Source: Alligator mississippiensis (Eukaryota; Chordata; Crocodylia; Alligatoridae). From it: a stretch of 64,000 nt of DNA. The stretch is taken from NCBI RefSeq assembly GCF_030867095.1, contig NC_081825.1, positions 43,266,501 to 43,330,500 on the forward strand, written 5' to 3'. Made by a program: the position numbers and the translations under genes. The notes below the pieces were generated by a model. That model made no database searches, had not been told where the DNA came from, and was given only the letters and a program-made list of their open reading frames with translations. Positions 1 through 10,561 of this stretch are shown here, piece by piece (the first letter of the stretch is position 1; the number at the start of each line of letters is the position of its first letter).

Positions 1-12
1 TACAGAAGAGGC

Positions 13-375
13 TTGTATAATAGGATTGAATGTACACTTAGCAAAGTTGTAGAAAACACCAGGTTGGGTGAAGTTGCAGACCCCCCAAAGGGTAGGACTA
101 GGATCCAGAATGACCTGGATAGACTGGGAAAATGTTCTGCAATCAGTCAAATGAGATTTAACAAGGAGAACTGCAAGTCCCACACTTGGGATGGAATAAT
201 TGCATGTATAAATACAGACTGGGGAATGACTGGCTAAACTGTAGTACATCAGAGAAGGACCTGGAGGTTATAGTGCATAAACTGAATAGGAGCAGATATT
301 GTGCTCTTGCTCCAAAAAAGGCAATGGCCTGTGGGATTGTGCTAACTAGAATGTCATGTGCAAATCAGGGGAAGT
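13..375 (+). pseudogene. CR1 LINE reverse-transcriptase fragment (C-terminal part)
   Basis: The translation from about base 13 follows the CR1 RT just after its catalytic loop. It reads CTLSKVVENTRLGEVADPP, then an LDRL helix, then QMRFNKENCK, the usual CR1 '[12 protein letters not shown]' region. The catalytic FADD-type motif is degraded to VVEN, so this copy cannot be active. Stop codons break the frame from base 236. The nucleotide similarity continues to about 370 (ACTAGAATGTCATGTGC) before a second CR1 begins. Family assignment rests on direct resemblance to the two better CR1 copies in this window (13.7 and 62.2 kb). Confidence 0.75.
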
Positions 376-429
376 GATGCTTCCACCAGCTATTCAGCTA
401 CCCTCTGCAACTGGTATTTGGATGATCTG

Positions 430-2335
430 GGTGTGCAGGAACAATGGTGGATAAACGATACCTGCTTGGCTCACCAGCAATATTAGGGAACTATTGAAAA
501 AGAAAAAAGAAGTGTATATGCAATGGAGGATTGGCTCAGCAACCAAGAAGGAATATACCCATATTGCCAGGGCCTGCAGATATGAGACACAGAAAGCTAA
601 GGCAGGCTGGAGATCAAACTGGCAATTGGTATAAAGGACAACAAAAAGTACTTCTACAGGTACATAGGGAGCAAGAAAAAATCAGGCTCCACTATGGGAC
701 CTCTACTGAATACCCAAGAGCAGCTCACAGTCAACACATGCAAAAAAGCAGAACTTCTGAAAACATACTTGGTGTCAGTATTCCTGAAATGCAGTGGGGG
801 CTGCCCATTTGACCATAGGCATAGGGAACAAGAGGGAGGCAACAACCTACACAAAATCAGAACAGATGAAGGTTCTTTTACAATGTTTGGACATCTTCAA
901 GTCTGCTAAACCAGACAACCTGCACCCAAGAGTCCTGAAAGAACTGGCTGAATGCATAGCAGTGCCATTGTCCAAGCTAGTTGAAGAGTTGTGAAACTTG
1001 GGAGTGGTCCCAGGTGACTGGAAGAGGGCTAATGTGATGCCCATTTTTAAGAAAGGGAAGAAGGAAGACATCACAAACTACAAGCCAGTCAGTCTGACCT
1101 TAGTCCTGGACAAAATCATTGAAAAGTTGGTTAAGGAGGCCATCAACTACAATCTGGTAATGAATGGGGTGATTAACAGCAACCAGTACATCTTTATTGA
1201 GGGCAGATCATGCCTGATGAACCTTGTGTCCTTCTACAACCAGGTCATTAGACATTTGGATGAAGGACACAAGGATGACATCACCTAATTAGACTTCAGT
1301 AAAGCCTTTGACTCTGTCTCCCATGGGGTTCTCTCTAACAAATTGGAGAGTACTGGGATGGACCAGTCTACAGGGAGGTTGGTGGACAAATGTCTCAGAG
1401 GTCACTCCCAGAGAATGGTGATTGGTGGGATGGCCTCATCCTGGAGGGCTGTCTCCAGTGGTTGTCCCCCAGGGATCAGTGCTTGGACCCGTGCTTTTTA
1501 ATATATTCTTTAATTATTTGGATGAAGAACTAGAAAGTGCAATGATTAAATTCACAGATGATACCAAGCTTTGGAGAAACGCGGCACACCAGAGGGTAGG
1601 GCAAAAATCCAGGAGGACCTTGATAGAAGCAACTTATGGGTGGAACAAAATCAGATGAGGTTTAACAGGGAGAAGTGCAAGGTCCTTCACCTGGGTAGGA
1701 AGAAGCCTCACCACAACTATACAATGGGTGATGGCCTATTGGCTGACACAACATCTGAACAACTCTGTGTGGCTAATAGATCCAGAGAGTTACTCCTCAC
1801 TCTCCATTCAGCACTGGTGAGGCCTCAGGTGGAGTACTGTGCCCAGTTCTGGGCACCGCACTTCAGGAAGGACATGGATAAACCTGAGAGGGTACAAAAA
1901 AGGGTCACCTGTTTAATTAAGGGCATGGAGGATAGGCCCTATGAGGAGAGACTCTGGGAACTGGGCCTGTTCAGCCTGAGGAAGAGAAGGCTGAGTGGTG
2001 ACTTGATAGCTCCCTACAAGTACCTCAGATGAAGCATCAAGAACTAGGAGAGCAACTATTCAGGAGGGCACCTCAAGGGAGGACAAGGATCAATGGGCAT
2101 AAACTAATACAGAGTAAATTCAGGTTGGCTATAGAGAAAAACTTCTTCTCTGTAAGGTCACCAGAGTCTGCAACACACTCCTAGCAGAGGTGGTGCAGTC
2201 ACCCTTCTTCGGAGATGTTCAAGACTAGGCTGGACAGGCACCTTGCCAAGCTTATCTGAGCCCAATACTTCCTGCCCATAGCAGGGGACCAGACTTGATG
2301 ATCATACAGGTCCCTTCCAGTTCAATGATTCAGCA
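430..2335 (+). mobile_element. CR1 LINE, 5'-truncated, degenerate, with 3' end
   Basis: This is a non-LTR retrotransposon of the CR1 clade (target-primed reverse transcription). Conserved blocks run in order: ACRYETQKAKA (about 570-620), SAKPDNLHPRVLKELAE (900-950), GDWKRANVMPIFKKGKKED (1012-1070), NYKPVSLT (1075), LDFSKAFDSVSHG (1289-1327, after an in-frame stop), [13 protein letters not shown] (1476-1512), an FTDDTKL catalytic block (1549-1572), [14 protein letters not shown] (1660-1700), LVRPQVEYCAQFWAPHF (1815-1863) and PYEERLWELGLFSLRKRRLSGD (1938-1998). The element ends with the CR1 3' UTR signature GGACCAGACTTGATGATC and a short ATTCA-type tail near 2330. Many frameshifts and stops make it inactive. 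A further CR1 3' piece follows directly. Confidence 0.92.
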
Positions 2336-2868
2336 CTGGTGAGCCTAACCTGGAGTACTGTGTCCAGTTTTGGGCCCCACACTTCAAGAAGGATGTAGAT
2401 AGTTTGGGAAGAGTTCAGTGCAGAACAACAAGAATGACAAGGGACTTGAGAGGCAAGATTTACTAGGAAAGTCTAAACTAGGATTCTTTAGTCCAGAAAA
2501 GAGAAGACTGAGGAGGGACTGGTAACAGTTTTCAAATACCTGAAGTGCTATTATAGAGTGGATGGAGGTGTGCTTTTTTTGTCACCGTAGAGGACAGGAG
2601 TAGAAGCAATGCCTAGAGATTCAGCAGGGGAAATTGAGATTGGAGATTAGGAGTAACTTTGTGACTACGAAGGTAGTCAAACATTGGAACAGGCTTTCTA
2701 GGGAACTTGTGGAATCCCCATCCCTGGAAGTTTTCAAGAGCAGGTTAGACAGGCACTCTGCTGGGATGACCCAGTCAGGGATGATCTGGCCTTGATTTGA
2801 GGGGGGGGCGGGGCGACTAGATGAACTCATGACGTCCCTTTCAGTCCTACTTTCCTATAATCTTATGT
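2330..2868 (+). mobile_element. CR1 LINE 3' fragment, second copy
   Basis: The sequence restarts at the CR1 RT C-terminus: LEYCVQFWAPHF is recognisable at about 2350-2385, and an 'FSPEKRRLRRDW'-like block lies near 2490-2520. It then runs through the C-terminal tail (NIGTGFLGNLWNPHPWKFSRA-type coding, about 2680-2745) to a 3' UTR ending GTCCCTTTCAGTCCTA at 2836-2851 and CTATAATCTTATG. It lies head-to-tail behind the previous CR1, so it is either a separate insertion or a duplicated end. A G-rich run interrupts it at 2801-2813. Confidence 0.82.
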
Positions 2869-2999
2869 TAATAAGTACTTACTTAATTAACCATATGCAT
2901 ATGAGTTGCCCCAGTGAAGAAACTGGTGATACTCCTATTCTTAAAGTTAATAATATGCTTATATTTTTGCTGATTTGAGAGAAATATTTTAAATCAAAT

Positions 3000-3659
3000 G
3001 TTTTTCACTAGGCTGGACATACCGGGAGAGGGGGGGATGGAAACCTCCTCCTCACTGCTACTGGGCCCTTCTAGTTGCAGCCACCTGGAGCCTGTACCCA
3101 GGCTACCCTCCAACTCTTGTCCACTGCCACCACTGCCTTGCTTAGCAGCCCGGAGGAGGCAGTGACAGTGGTGGAGAGAAGCCACTGTGCTGCCCAGGCA
3201 TGGGCTCTGGGTGGGTATTGCAAGAAGGGTCTGGCAGTGGTGAAGGGGAGGCACCTAGAAGCAGTCTGCAGTCACCACTACTCATTGTGCACAGCTGGTC
3301 CATAGCAGGTACAGGGCAGCCTGGGAATGGGGCTGTGCATGCAGGTCCCAGCTGGTCTGCTTTGGCTGAGGCAGGTCCAGAGTGGGCATAGGGCAGGTTG
3401 GGCCTGGGATGGAACCATGAGCATGGGACCCCACCAGTACCATGGGGCTAGGGCCAGCAGTGGTGGCAGCTGGAAGGCAATCTAGAAATGCAGTCCAGCT
3501 GCAGAACCACCCCAGCCTCACTGCATGTCTCGGGGCGGTGGGATGCACTACTGCCCAGACAATGCCTGGGTCACACAGGACCAAGGGACTCACTGCAGGC
3601 TGGACAAAGTCTCTCCACAAGCCAGATTTGGCCCATGGGCCATATTTTGCCTACCCCTG
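3000..3659 (-). mobile_element. hAT-like non-autonomous element (one end clear)
   Basis: Read on the minus strand from 3659, the sequence begins CAGGGGTAGGCAAAATATGG, followed by CCCATGGGCCAAATCTGG. This is the characteristic start of a widespread vertebrate hAT-type element (CAGGGGTGGGCAAAC...GGCCCGCGGGCC). The interior (3,000-3,600) is GC-rich, with no coding homology that I recognise. I could not fix the other end: no matching inverted end or 8-bp duplication is clear near 3,000-3,030, so the left limit is approximate. Confidence 0.55.
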
Positions 3660-3943
3660 ACCTATACCCACAGTCTATGGATGAAGTACGTTAAGATTAT
3701 CATTTCAGAATTTTCTGGAGAAAGCCTTCTTCGCTTCTTCTCACAATGCTTAGATATTTCTCCACGTAAATAATGGATGCCATATTTTTATTATGGCCTG
3801 AAAACAGTGACCTTCAATTACAGATGTGTTCTTTCATTGTTTTTCTAGTCACATGGGACATAAGCTATGAATAAAAAAAGGCATAGACACTGGTCCACAT
3901 TCTAGTCTACTTAGTAGATAGATCAGCTTATGTGGCTAATTGC

Positions 3944-4917
3944 TAGGGCTGTGTGATATTTCACCGGCTGTTTCATTTTGACACTGTTTCAACTTGTTTT
4001 GAGCATGAAACAGCAAAATCAAAATGAAACAAAGGGCTTCAAAACTGCCTCAAAACGAAACAAGGGCAGTGAAAACGTTTTAAAAGTTTCGAAACATTTT
4101 GAGTTTCAAAGCTGAAGATGGGCTTGCCTTCAGGGAAACAGAAAGTAAAGAGAGGGAAGGGGAAGAGGTGGGGAGGGCACAGTGAGGATGTGCCTTAACC
4201 CACACACTGGAGAAGAAGCTCCTGCAGGAGAGGAAAGAAAGGCTCTGTCAATTTGGCTGCCTGCGATGCTGCTGGTGCTATTGCTCTGCTTACTAAGTTA
4301 TTATTTTACTGTTGTTATTTAAAGTGATGGACTGGCCTCAGGCTGTAAGGGAGGAGGAGACTTAATTGGGGCACCCTACCAAGTTGTGTAGAGGCCCCAG
4401 AGCCAGTGAGAGCATGCCTTAACACACACAGTCACGTCATGAGTTTTGCTTGTCAGCACTTTGAGGTAAATTTTCCCAGAAACCCCTATACCTATCTCCT
4501 TCAAAGCTGGCAGGCTTCATGGCCTCATCTGGGACTACCATGACTGCTGTTTTCGCCCCCCTGTGCCTTCACATTTAAAAGTGACATGAGTTTTGCTTTC
4601 AAGAATTTGAGGTTCAGTTTCCCAGAAACTCCTGCACCTACCTCCTTGGAACATGGTAGACTTTGTGCCCACAGAAGGAGCTACCATCCCTGCTGTTTTC
4701 ATCAAAATCTGCCCCAAATTGACAAAGTTATAAGCAGTTTTGTGCTTCCCCATAATAGCCTATGGGTGAAATGTCAAAACAGTGTGGAAACAGCAAAACA
4801 GTTTCGACAAAATGAAATGGAACAGTGCTTTTGAAATAAAATGAAACTTGAAATGAAACATTGTCCTATCAAAATGGCAAAGCGGAAGTTGAAATGAAAT
4901 GGTGCTGTTTTGCCCTA
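3944..4917. mobile_element. hAT-type non-autonomous element, 974 bp
   Basis: The element begins TAGGGCTGTGTGATATTTC and ends TGGTGCTGTTTTGCCCTA, so its ends are imperfect inverted repeats (TAGGGC...GCCCTA). The flanking octamers are CTAATTGC (3936-3943) and CTGTTTGC (4918-4925), 6 of 8 identical, as expected of a decayed hAT 8-bp target duplication. The subterminal regions are full of GTTTCA/TGAAAC repeats on both strands. The interior holds no transposase ORF. A second copy with the same ends and subterminal repeats lies at 37714-38559. Confidence 0.8.
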
Positions 4918-4925
4918 CTGTTTGC

Positions 4926-6026
4926 CTAAAAATATACATTTCACCTCAGGAGAGCATTTGTTATTTTTTTGGCCCTGGGAGGGACATAGCTGTCCCATTC
5001 TTTCAACAGGCAGCCGTATGTCCAAAGCATGAAAGCACTGAGCAGAGAGTCAACTACATACACCAAGGAAAAAAGGAAGTATGAGAGCATACACATTTGT
5101 ATCTCTGAGGTGTATGGGGCAGAACTCCACATTAATATCCATCATCTCATGATCCAAACCATAGCGTGGGAAGGAAAATGTGGATCCACCCACCTTTTGT
5201 CAGGTAGATTGTTAATTAAACTGAGTAGAGCATTCTTGTTTCCAAAGCTGTTTAAGCGTTTTGCATTAAATATTTATTTAAAAAAATCATAAATAGCATC
5301 AGAAGTAGGGAACGGAACTGAAGGCTTTCTCCCTTCCAAGGTTTTACTAGGTTTCAGAGTCGGGCTTCTGCTTGCCCCATAATTTTATCATTTCTTTCTG
5401 CCTATTAGTTGAGCTCAAAAGAAGAACGGCTTCATTGCGATCTAGCAGTTAAGACACTTTCCAAGGATTTAGATTATGTGAATTCAAGCTTCCTCAGGCT
5501 AAATATGGCCTAGAAGCTAGCTCTTCCACATCCTTAACAAAAAAGGTAGGTAGGTGCTGCTTTTGTTAGTTGGGCCTGAAAAATTAATATGAGAGTTCAC
5601 AATAAAAGTAGATGTGTTAATATTTTTGGACTCAAACTGAGTGGAGTAAGATCCCACTTAGAGGCTTAGAAATCTTAGAGATAGGAAATGGTCCAGATGC
5701 TATTCTGTAACCTGAATGAAATGTTTGGGAGAATAACTAGTTATGATGGGATGATACTTAGCATTTATGGGGAAATGATGGGGGGAAAAACATTGGAATA
5801 ATAGGAAAAAAATATAGAATAATCATTTCTTTCCTGCATAAAGAAAAATAAATCTGTCTGAAAATGTTGTACATGTTATAAAATGGTTGAGCTATGTATT
5901 CCTTACACATGTGTATCTATAATGTTACCATGTTCTAGCTCAGTCCCTACTTTTTTTTTAAATGGATTTCACGAAATAAAGTCTGATTTAAATTCAGAAC
6001 CATACCTCAAGCAATAGAAAATAAAG
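4926..6026. other. AT-rich interval with no assigned feature
   Basis: Unique-looking AT-rich DNA. Short open frames here have no recognisable domain, codon pattern or splice context. I see no repeat that I can name. Confidence 0.4.
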
Positions 6027-6027
6027 C

Positions 6028-6281
6028 CAGGTACAGACATTACACTTTTAGCAGTATGAGTGATCAGAAAACAGTTTATATGCATAACAGAACAAAAGTT
6101 CAGCACACACAGACTGGTTTAAAAATGGCAGAACCTGGTCTACTATTTGCCGCTCCTACCCTTCCCTTTCCCCCAAGGGTAAATATGTGTTCTGTTCACT
6201 ACCAATCTAAACTACACCACTTACAGAAAACCATGTAACTTGGTTCAATTCCACCTCAGACTTTTTGAATGTCTGTACCTA
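6028..6281. mobile_element. Small TIR element (MITE-like), about 254 bp
   Basis: CAGGTACAGACATT at the left (6028-6041) is mirrored by AATGTCTGTACCT at the right (6268-6280), giving terminal inverted repeats of about 13 bp. There is no coding capacity. I could not identify a convincing target duplication, so the superfamily is unassigned and the outer bases may be off by a few. Confidence 0.55.
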
Positions 6282-7167
6282 GCCTAAGAGTTTCACAAAG
6301 TTAATTCTATTTTTGTAAGCATTTCTGAAGGCATGGTGGAAACTAGCAGACAGAGAAATACATTTCAATGACAATGGAAATGAGACACAAAGAGACAACC
6401 ACAGATATTAAGAATAGGAAAAAAATGGCCTGTTGGATGAAAATCATGGCTCTGGTGAGGCCAAAAGTTTTCTTCTCAAGTCTCTCAAGCATAAGGATTA
6501 ATATATGCAAAATTTCTGGAAGTATCCATAGTCCTTATGGGACTCAGCATTTTAAAATTATTTACAATAATATGGTAAGAGTGATAAAATTAAAAGCAAA
6601 TCAAAATCTGTGGTTTACATTCACCACCACTTACTCCTCTTCTTGATATGATACTTCTACCTTTGCAGATCAGTTTAAAATGAAAAAGACAAATGTCAGG
6701 AAAAATAAAAAGTTGAATTGATAAACATGGAGAAGGTTGAACAATAATAAATTTATACCCATATAAAGACATCTAGAAATAAACTTCATGTCACTACGAT
6801 TAAAATAATAGTGAATGGTCACATTCAGTGCTACTATTAACATGAATGAGATGAAGGAAATAGGCAGTGTTTTTGACCCTATAACTTCTGGTTAAGTCCT
6901 CACCCAGTTGTGCTAACTTACAACCATGATTTGTTTTTCTGCATGTTACCTCACACACATCCATCACTCACATAAACATCTTTCATCTCTCAATCTCCAC
7001 ACAAAATTTGCAACCTTTAACTCTGATCATGCAGCATAGTGAGAAATGGTAGTTTCTGATGCTACGAAAATTGAACCACTTATTCTGTTGAAGCTGGTGG
7101 CTTGTGTAAACTTTTAGTTCACGATTAAAGCTAAATGTGCTATGTTGGATGAGTGCAAATGGAGATA
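6282..7167. other. AT-rich interval with no assigned feature
   Basis: No gene, RNA or repeat that I can recognise. Short ORFs are consistent with chance in AT-rich DNA. Confidence 0.4.
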
Positions 7168-7250
7168 TTTAGGATCATAAGATCATAAGAAAGTAGCACC
7201 TGAAGAGACCTCATGAGATTATTTAGTCCAACCCCCTGGCTCAAGGCATG
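7168..7250 (-). mobile_element. CR1 LINE 3' tail, minus strand
   Basis: The plus strand reads AGGATCATAAGATCATAAG and then a block ending TTTAGTCCAACCCCCTGGC. This is the reverse complement of the CR1 3' UTR with its short ATTCTATG-like terminal repeats. Only the 3' end is present, as in most CR1 copies, which are truncated at the 5' end. Confidence 0.75.
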
Positions 7251-7654
7251 TTTTGTTCATTTTTTATGTGGAAATAGAAACTGCATTTGTCACATGAGCA
7301 CAACATTTTTCATACTGTCTATAGTAATGTTACATGGCTAGAGTGAAGTGGCATAAGACCAACCACAACCTTTCCATTCGATAATAGGCAAATTTTACTG
7401 ATATACAGTGATAGCTGATAAAAATAATGCAATCGATTCTATATCTACCAGTCCCAGGGCTGCAATCAGAGTCAAGTTATGTCTGGATACAAGCTTCATT
7501 CTGAGGTTCTTTCTTGAATCTCAGATGTCAGAAGCCTGGAAGTCAGAGGCTGAGGCCTGCCCCCTGCCCCACAGTGGGATGGATGAGATGGGCTGGTGGT
7601 ATGCCCTCTGTCCATGGCGCCTCAGGTTCCCCACTCAGGGAGTCTTCGTTGCTC

Positions 7655-7830
7655 TGAAATCTCTTCTTTTGTATTCTTCATGACTCTTTATCCATGGGCA
7701 TCGCTGATTGGTCTTTCTGTGGTTGTCACACTGTCCATGTTCTGTTCTGTTAGCATATTCCTTTATTTCAGAAACCCATTGCATGCACACATCCTAATTT
7801 GGGCTTTCCTGGTCTTCTGGTCTGGTCTGT
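7655..7830 (-). mobile_element. LTR-like dispersed repeat, partial copy
   Basis: This stretch is clearly related to 46625-46800. Shared blocks in the same order are GATTGGTCT, CTGTCCAT.TT, TGTT/GTCAGCATA, a CCCAT...CACAC segment, TAATTTGG, CTTTT/CCTGG and TGGTGTTCTxxTTTGG-like sequence. In the other copy the block lies in the U3 side of a probable minus-strand LTR, which suggests the same origin here. I cannot find the two ends of this copy with confidence. Confidence 0.5.
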
Positions 7831-7989
7831 TCCCCAAAAGCGGAAAGCCCAAGGGCTCTACCATTGGGCACTGTTACCTGGTGCAACCTTATCTCATGTT
7901 ATGGAACAGTGTAGTACATGCCTACAATTTCCAAGTCTGTGTTTCTATCCCTGTCTGCCTTCAGGGCTATGAAACTGTGTGACAACCAG

Positions 7990-9960
7990 GCTTTTAGAAA
8001 TCAATTAACCCTTGCTATTGCCCTGGATCGTTGTTCTAATGCATTGTTCTACTTAACCTATAAGCCAGTTCCCAAAAACAAGTCTCTAAATGATATTTTC
8101 TAGTCATCATCTACCTTTTATCCAATAAGAGGCAAGAGGACAGCATTTTAATTTAAAAGATGATTCTGAAGTATTTTCCCCTTTAATAAACAGAGCCTAA
8201 ACTCATACCTATTTCAATGAAGAGGAAGTTAACTGCAGCAAAGAAACCCTGACTTTTCCTTAAAATAAAAGGGGAAAGCAATATGCAAAAGTAACTTAAC
8301 AGAGAACCCAAGGTGATGGGCACAATATAAGAATCTGGATCTATCTGGATTCCATGTCTCCTTTGTGGGTATTTCCAGTACAGGAAACACCTGAGTCCAG
8401 AATTCATTTTCTGTCTCTAATTAGAATTGTAGGCAAACAAAAGTAATGATCCAAAAAGATCGTTATGTAACAATATAGAATTGTGCTTCTTTGAAGACAA
8501 TGGAATGTAATTCTGCATAATATCTTAAAGGGCATTGTTGGCTCAGAAGCTCTTCTCCTGCCTTGCCAGGGCTTCAAGTACAACGTTGTTCCAAGAAAAG
8601 CCACGGGGCTTCCTTATCTCAGGGGTTTCAGGTTGCAATTGTGATAAAATTGCTTGCCACACTTTTTTTCTCTTTTAGGTCTAATAACTTAGAAGGTGTT
8701 CAGTCCAGTCTCAGCACCCCTTCAACTCCCTGGACTTGGAAACCCATGAGTCTCCTTCCATTAGGAAATTGTGGGGCTCCACCACACCTTGCACCCCAGC
8801 CTTACACTACCTTGATGTTTCGGGTCTTGTTTGATAAATTGCTTGTCCAAGCTGTCACAATCCTGTTCCCTGTTAGATTCTTCAGATCCAACACTTGTCA
8901 TACTTCACTACTCTGCCTCTCTTTGGTGTGTCCAGTACTCCAGATTTCTGACTATGGCCCCTCAGTCATATTTAAATTGCACACAGCCTTAGCCATATAT
9001 CATCTTCCTATGGAATCTTAAAGTATAACAATCTATGGTTCTCCCCCCTAAATTACAAGGCACAGCTGTTCCTCTTTATATAGCTGAGTGCTTGTGGCAA
9101 TGTAAAGTGCTGGGTACTGAACCCTCTAGTTTGGCAGGTGAAGGTTAATTCCAGTCAGGTTTCTTTGAGTTAGAAACAAACTGTATCTTTACAACCCACT
9201 TAGCACCTCTTTGTTACTTTGTTTCAGATTTCCTCTCCGTTTGCCTTCTAATAGCAGGCTTTAGGAAGGAGACACTTGTTCTTGTATTAGCTACACCCCA
9301 TCCTGCTCCGCTGTCACCAGATCTGTGTAACCTCAGGAGACTTCTGCTCTGCTTCCCTCTGGACTCTGACCCAGTCCCCTCACTCCTCCACTGCAACTGG
9401 ATCTACTGAGCTTCCAGCTTCCTCCCTGTCTCTCTCTCTTCCTTTTAGCTGTTGTTCTTGACCCACTTTAGCTGCTAAGTTTCTCCTTGTGCATGCAAGC
9501 TGCTTCTTGAAAATGGTGAGGCCTTGCCTCCTGTCCTTTCTGGCTTTGTTCCAGTGGTTCTCCAGGCTGATCCAGCCCCTGCCGGCAAGGTGAACTTTCC
9601 TTTCGCCCCTTCAGCTCTTCATTCTCCTCACAGACATCTTACTGGAGACATCATAAGTGGTTTCAAACAATTATTCAGATAACTGCTCTGGCTGCTTCTT
9701 GATGGTGGAGGAGGCAAGGCCCCACCCATTGTCTCCCTTGCTACACCCACTTGCAAGGGAAGGAGGGAGGTATAAGAAAAGTTGTGCTCTTCTTTACTCG
9801 ACTACTCATTATCTGGAGTAAAGTAGTTAAAGGATGCCTTACATCCCTGTGATTTTTTGCAGAGGTACAGAAGCCAGAAAGAAACTGGCAGCAACATCAA
9901 TGGATAAAGCATTCCTATAATTAATTGTTGCTTACTACTTGAATACAACATCTAGGATGC
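7990..9960. other. Interval with no assigned gene; possible uncharacterised repeat at 9.0-9.9 kb
   Basis: No convincing coding exon. The 152-codon open frame at 8563-9021 has no recognisable domain. A TATA-like GGTATAAGAAAAG at about 9770 and pyrimidine-rich sequence at 9400-9600 could belong to an unnamed LTR or other repeat, but no paired ends were found. Confidence 0.3.
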
Positions 9961-9969
9961 ATTATAGAT

Positions 9970-10560
9970 CAGTGTGTTTTCCGACTGTGACAAGGATGCT
10001 GGCTTGCTATACCACTTTTTAAATCTATTTCTGAATGATCTAAAACACATGCTAACAGGGAATCAATTCCATATACCTATGCTATAGAATTATCCTGTAC
10101 CTATCTTGCTTTATGCAGATAACACACAACTAATGTCACAATCTCAGCTGGGCCTCCAAAGATTATTAGATGCTTTTCAGCAGTATTGTATCTTGAATAC
10201 CTTGGAAATCAACACTGCTAAATATAAGCTACTGTTTTTTGGGGGAATGAAAGGAGGAAATCAGTATTTTTTTACAGAAAAAAATGGAGCTGATATGCTC
10301 AGTCAAATTCCTTGGACTCTTTTTTAATTAAAATCTGAGCTGGAATAAACACATTGAAAACATAAGCATTGAAACAAGCTTTGGATGGAGTGTTATCCTT
10401 ATTACGATAAGACCAGTAGAAGCATGGTACTAGCAGCACTAAAGGTCTATAGATCTAAGGTTAAGTCCATGGAGCAAAATAGCAATTATGTCTAAAGGTA
10501 TTTTTTACCATTGTCTAATAACTTGACTTTTAATGGAACACTATATATTACACTCACACA
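9970..10560 (+). pseudogene. LINE reverse-transcriptase fragment, clade not assigned
   Basis: One frame from about 9997 reads LLYHFLNLFLNDLKHMLTGN. After a stop it continues ILLYADNTQLMSQSQLGLQR (10100-10160) and LLDAFQQYCILNTLEINTAK (10159-10218). LLYADN is a changed LLYADD catalytic motif, and the helix after it followed by 'LEINTAK' matches the usual RT layout 'xDLKxN..KT'. This does not resemble the CR1 copies in the window, whose loop reads FADDTKL, so it is from another non-LTR clade. The second aspartate is replaced by asparagine and several stops follow, so it is dead. Similarity fades by about 10,560. Confidence 0.65.
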
Positions 10561-10561
10561 A

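Noticed and set aside
3000..3659. Full hAT element with both ends
   Set aside because: Only the right end is convincing. The octamer ACCTATAC after 3659 has no acceptable partner near 3000-3030, so the left end is not claimed.
8563..9021. 152-codon plus-strand open frame
   Set aside because: No recognisable domain, no codon bias that stands out and no splice context. Treated as chance or part of an unnamed repeat.
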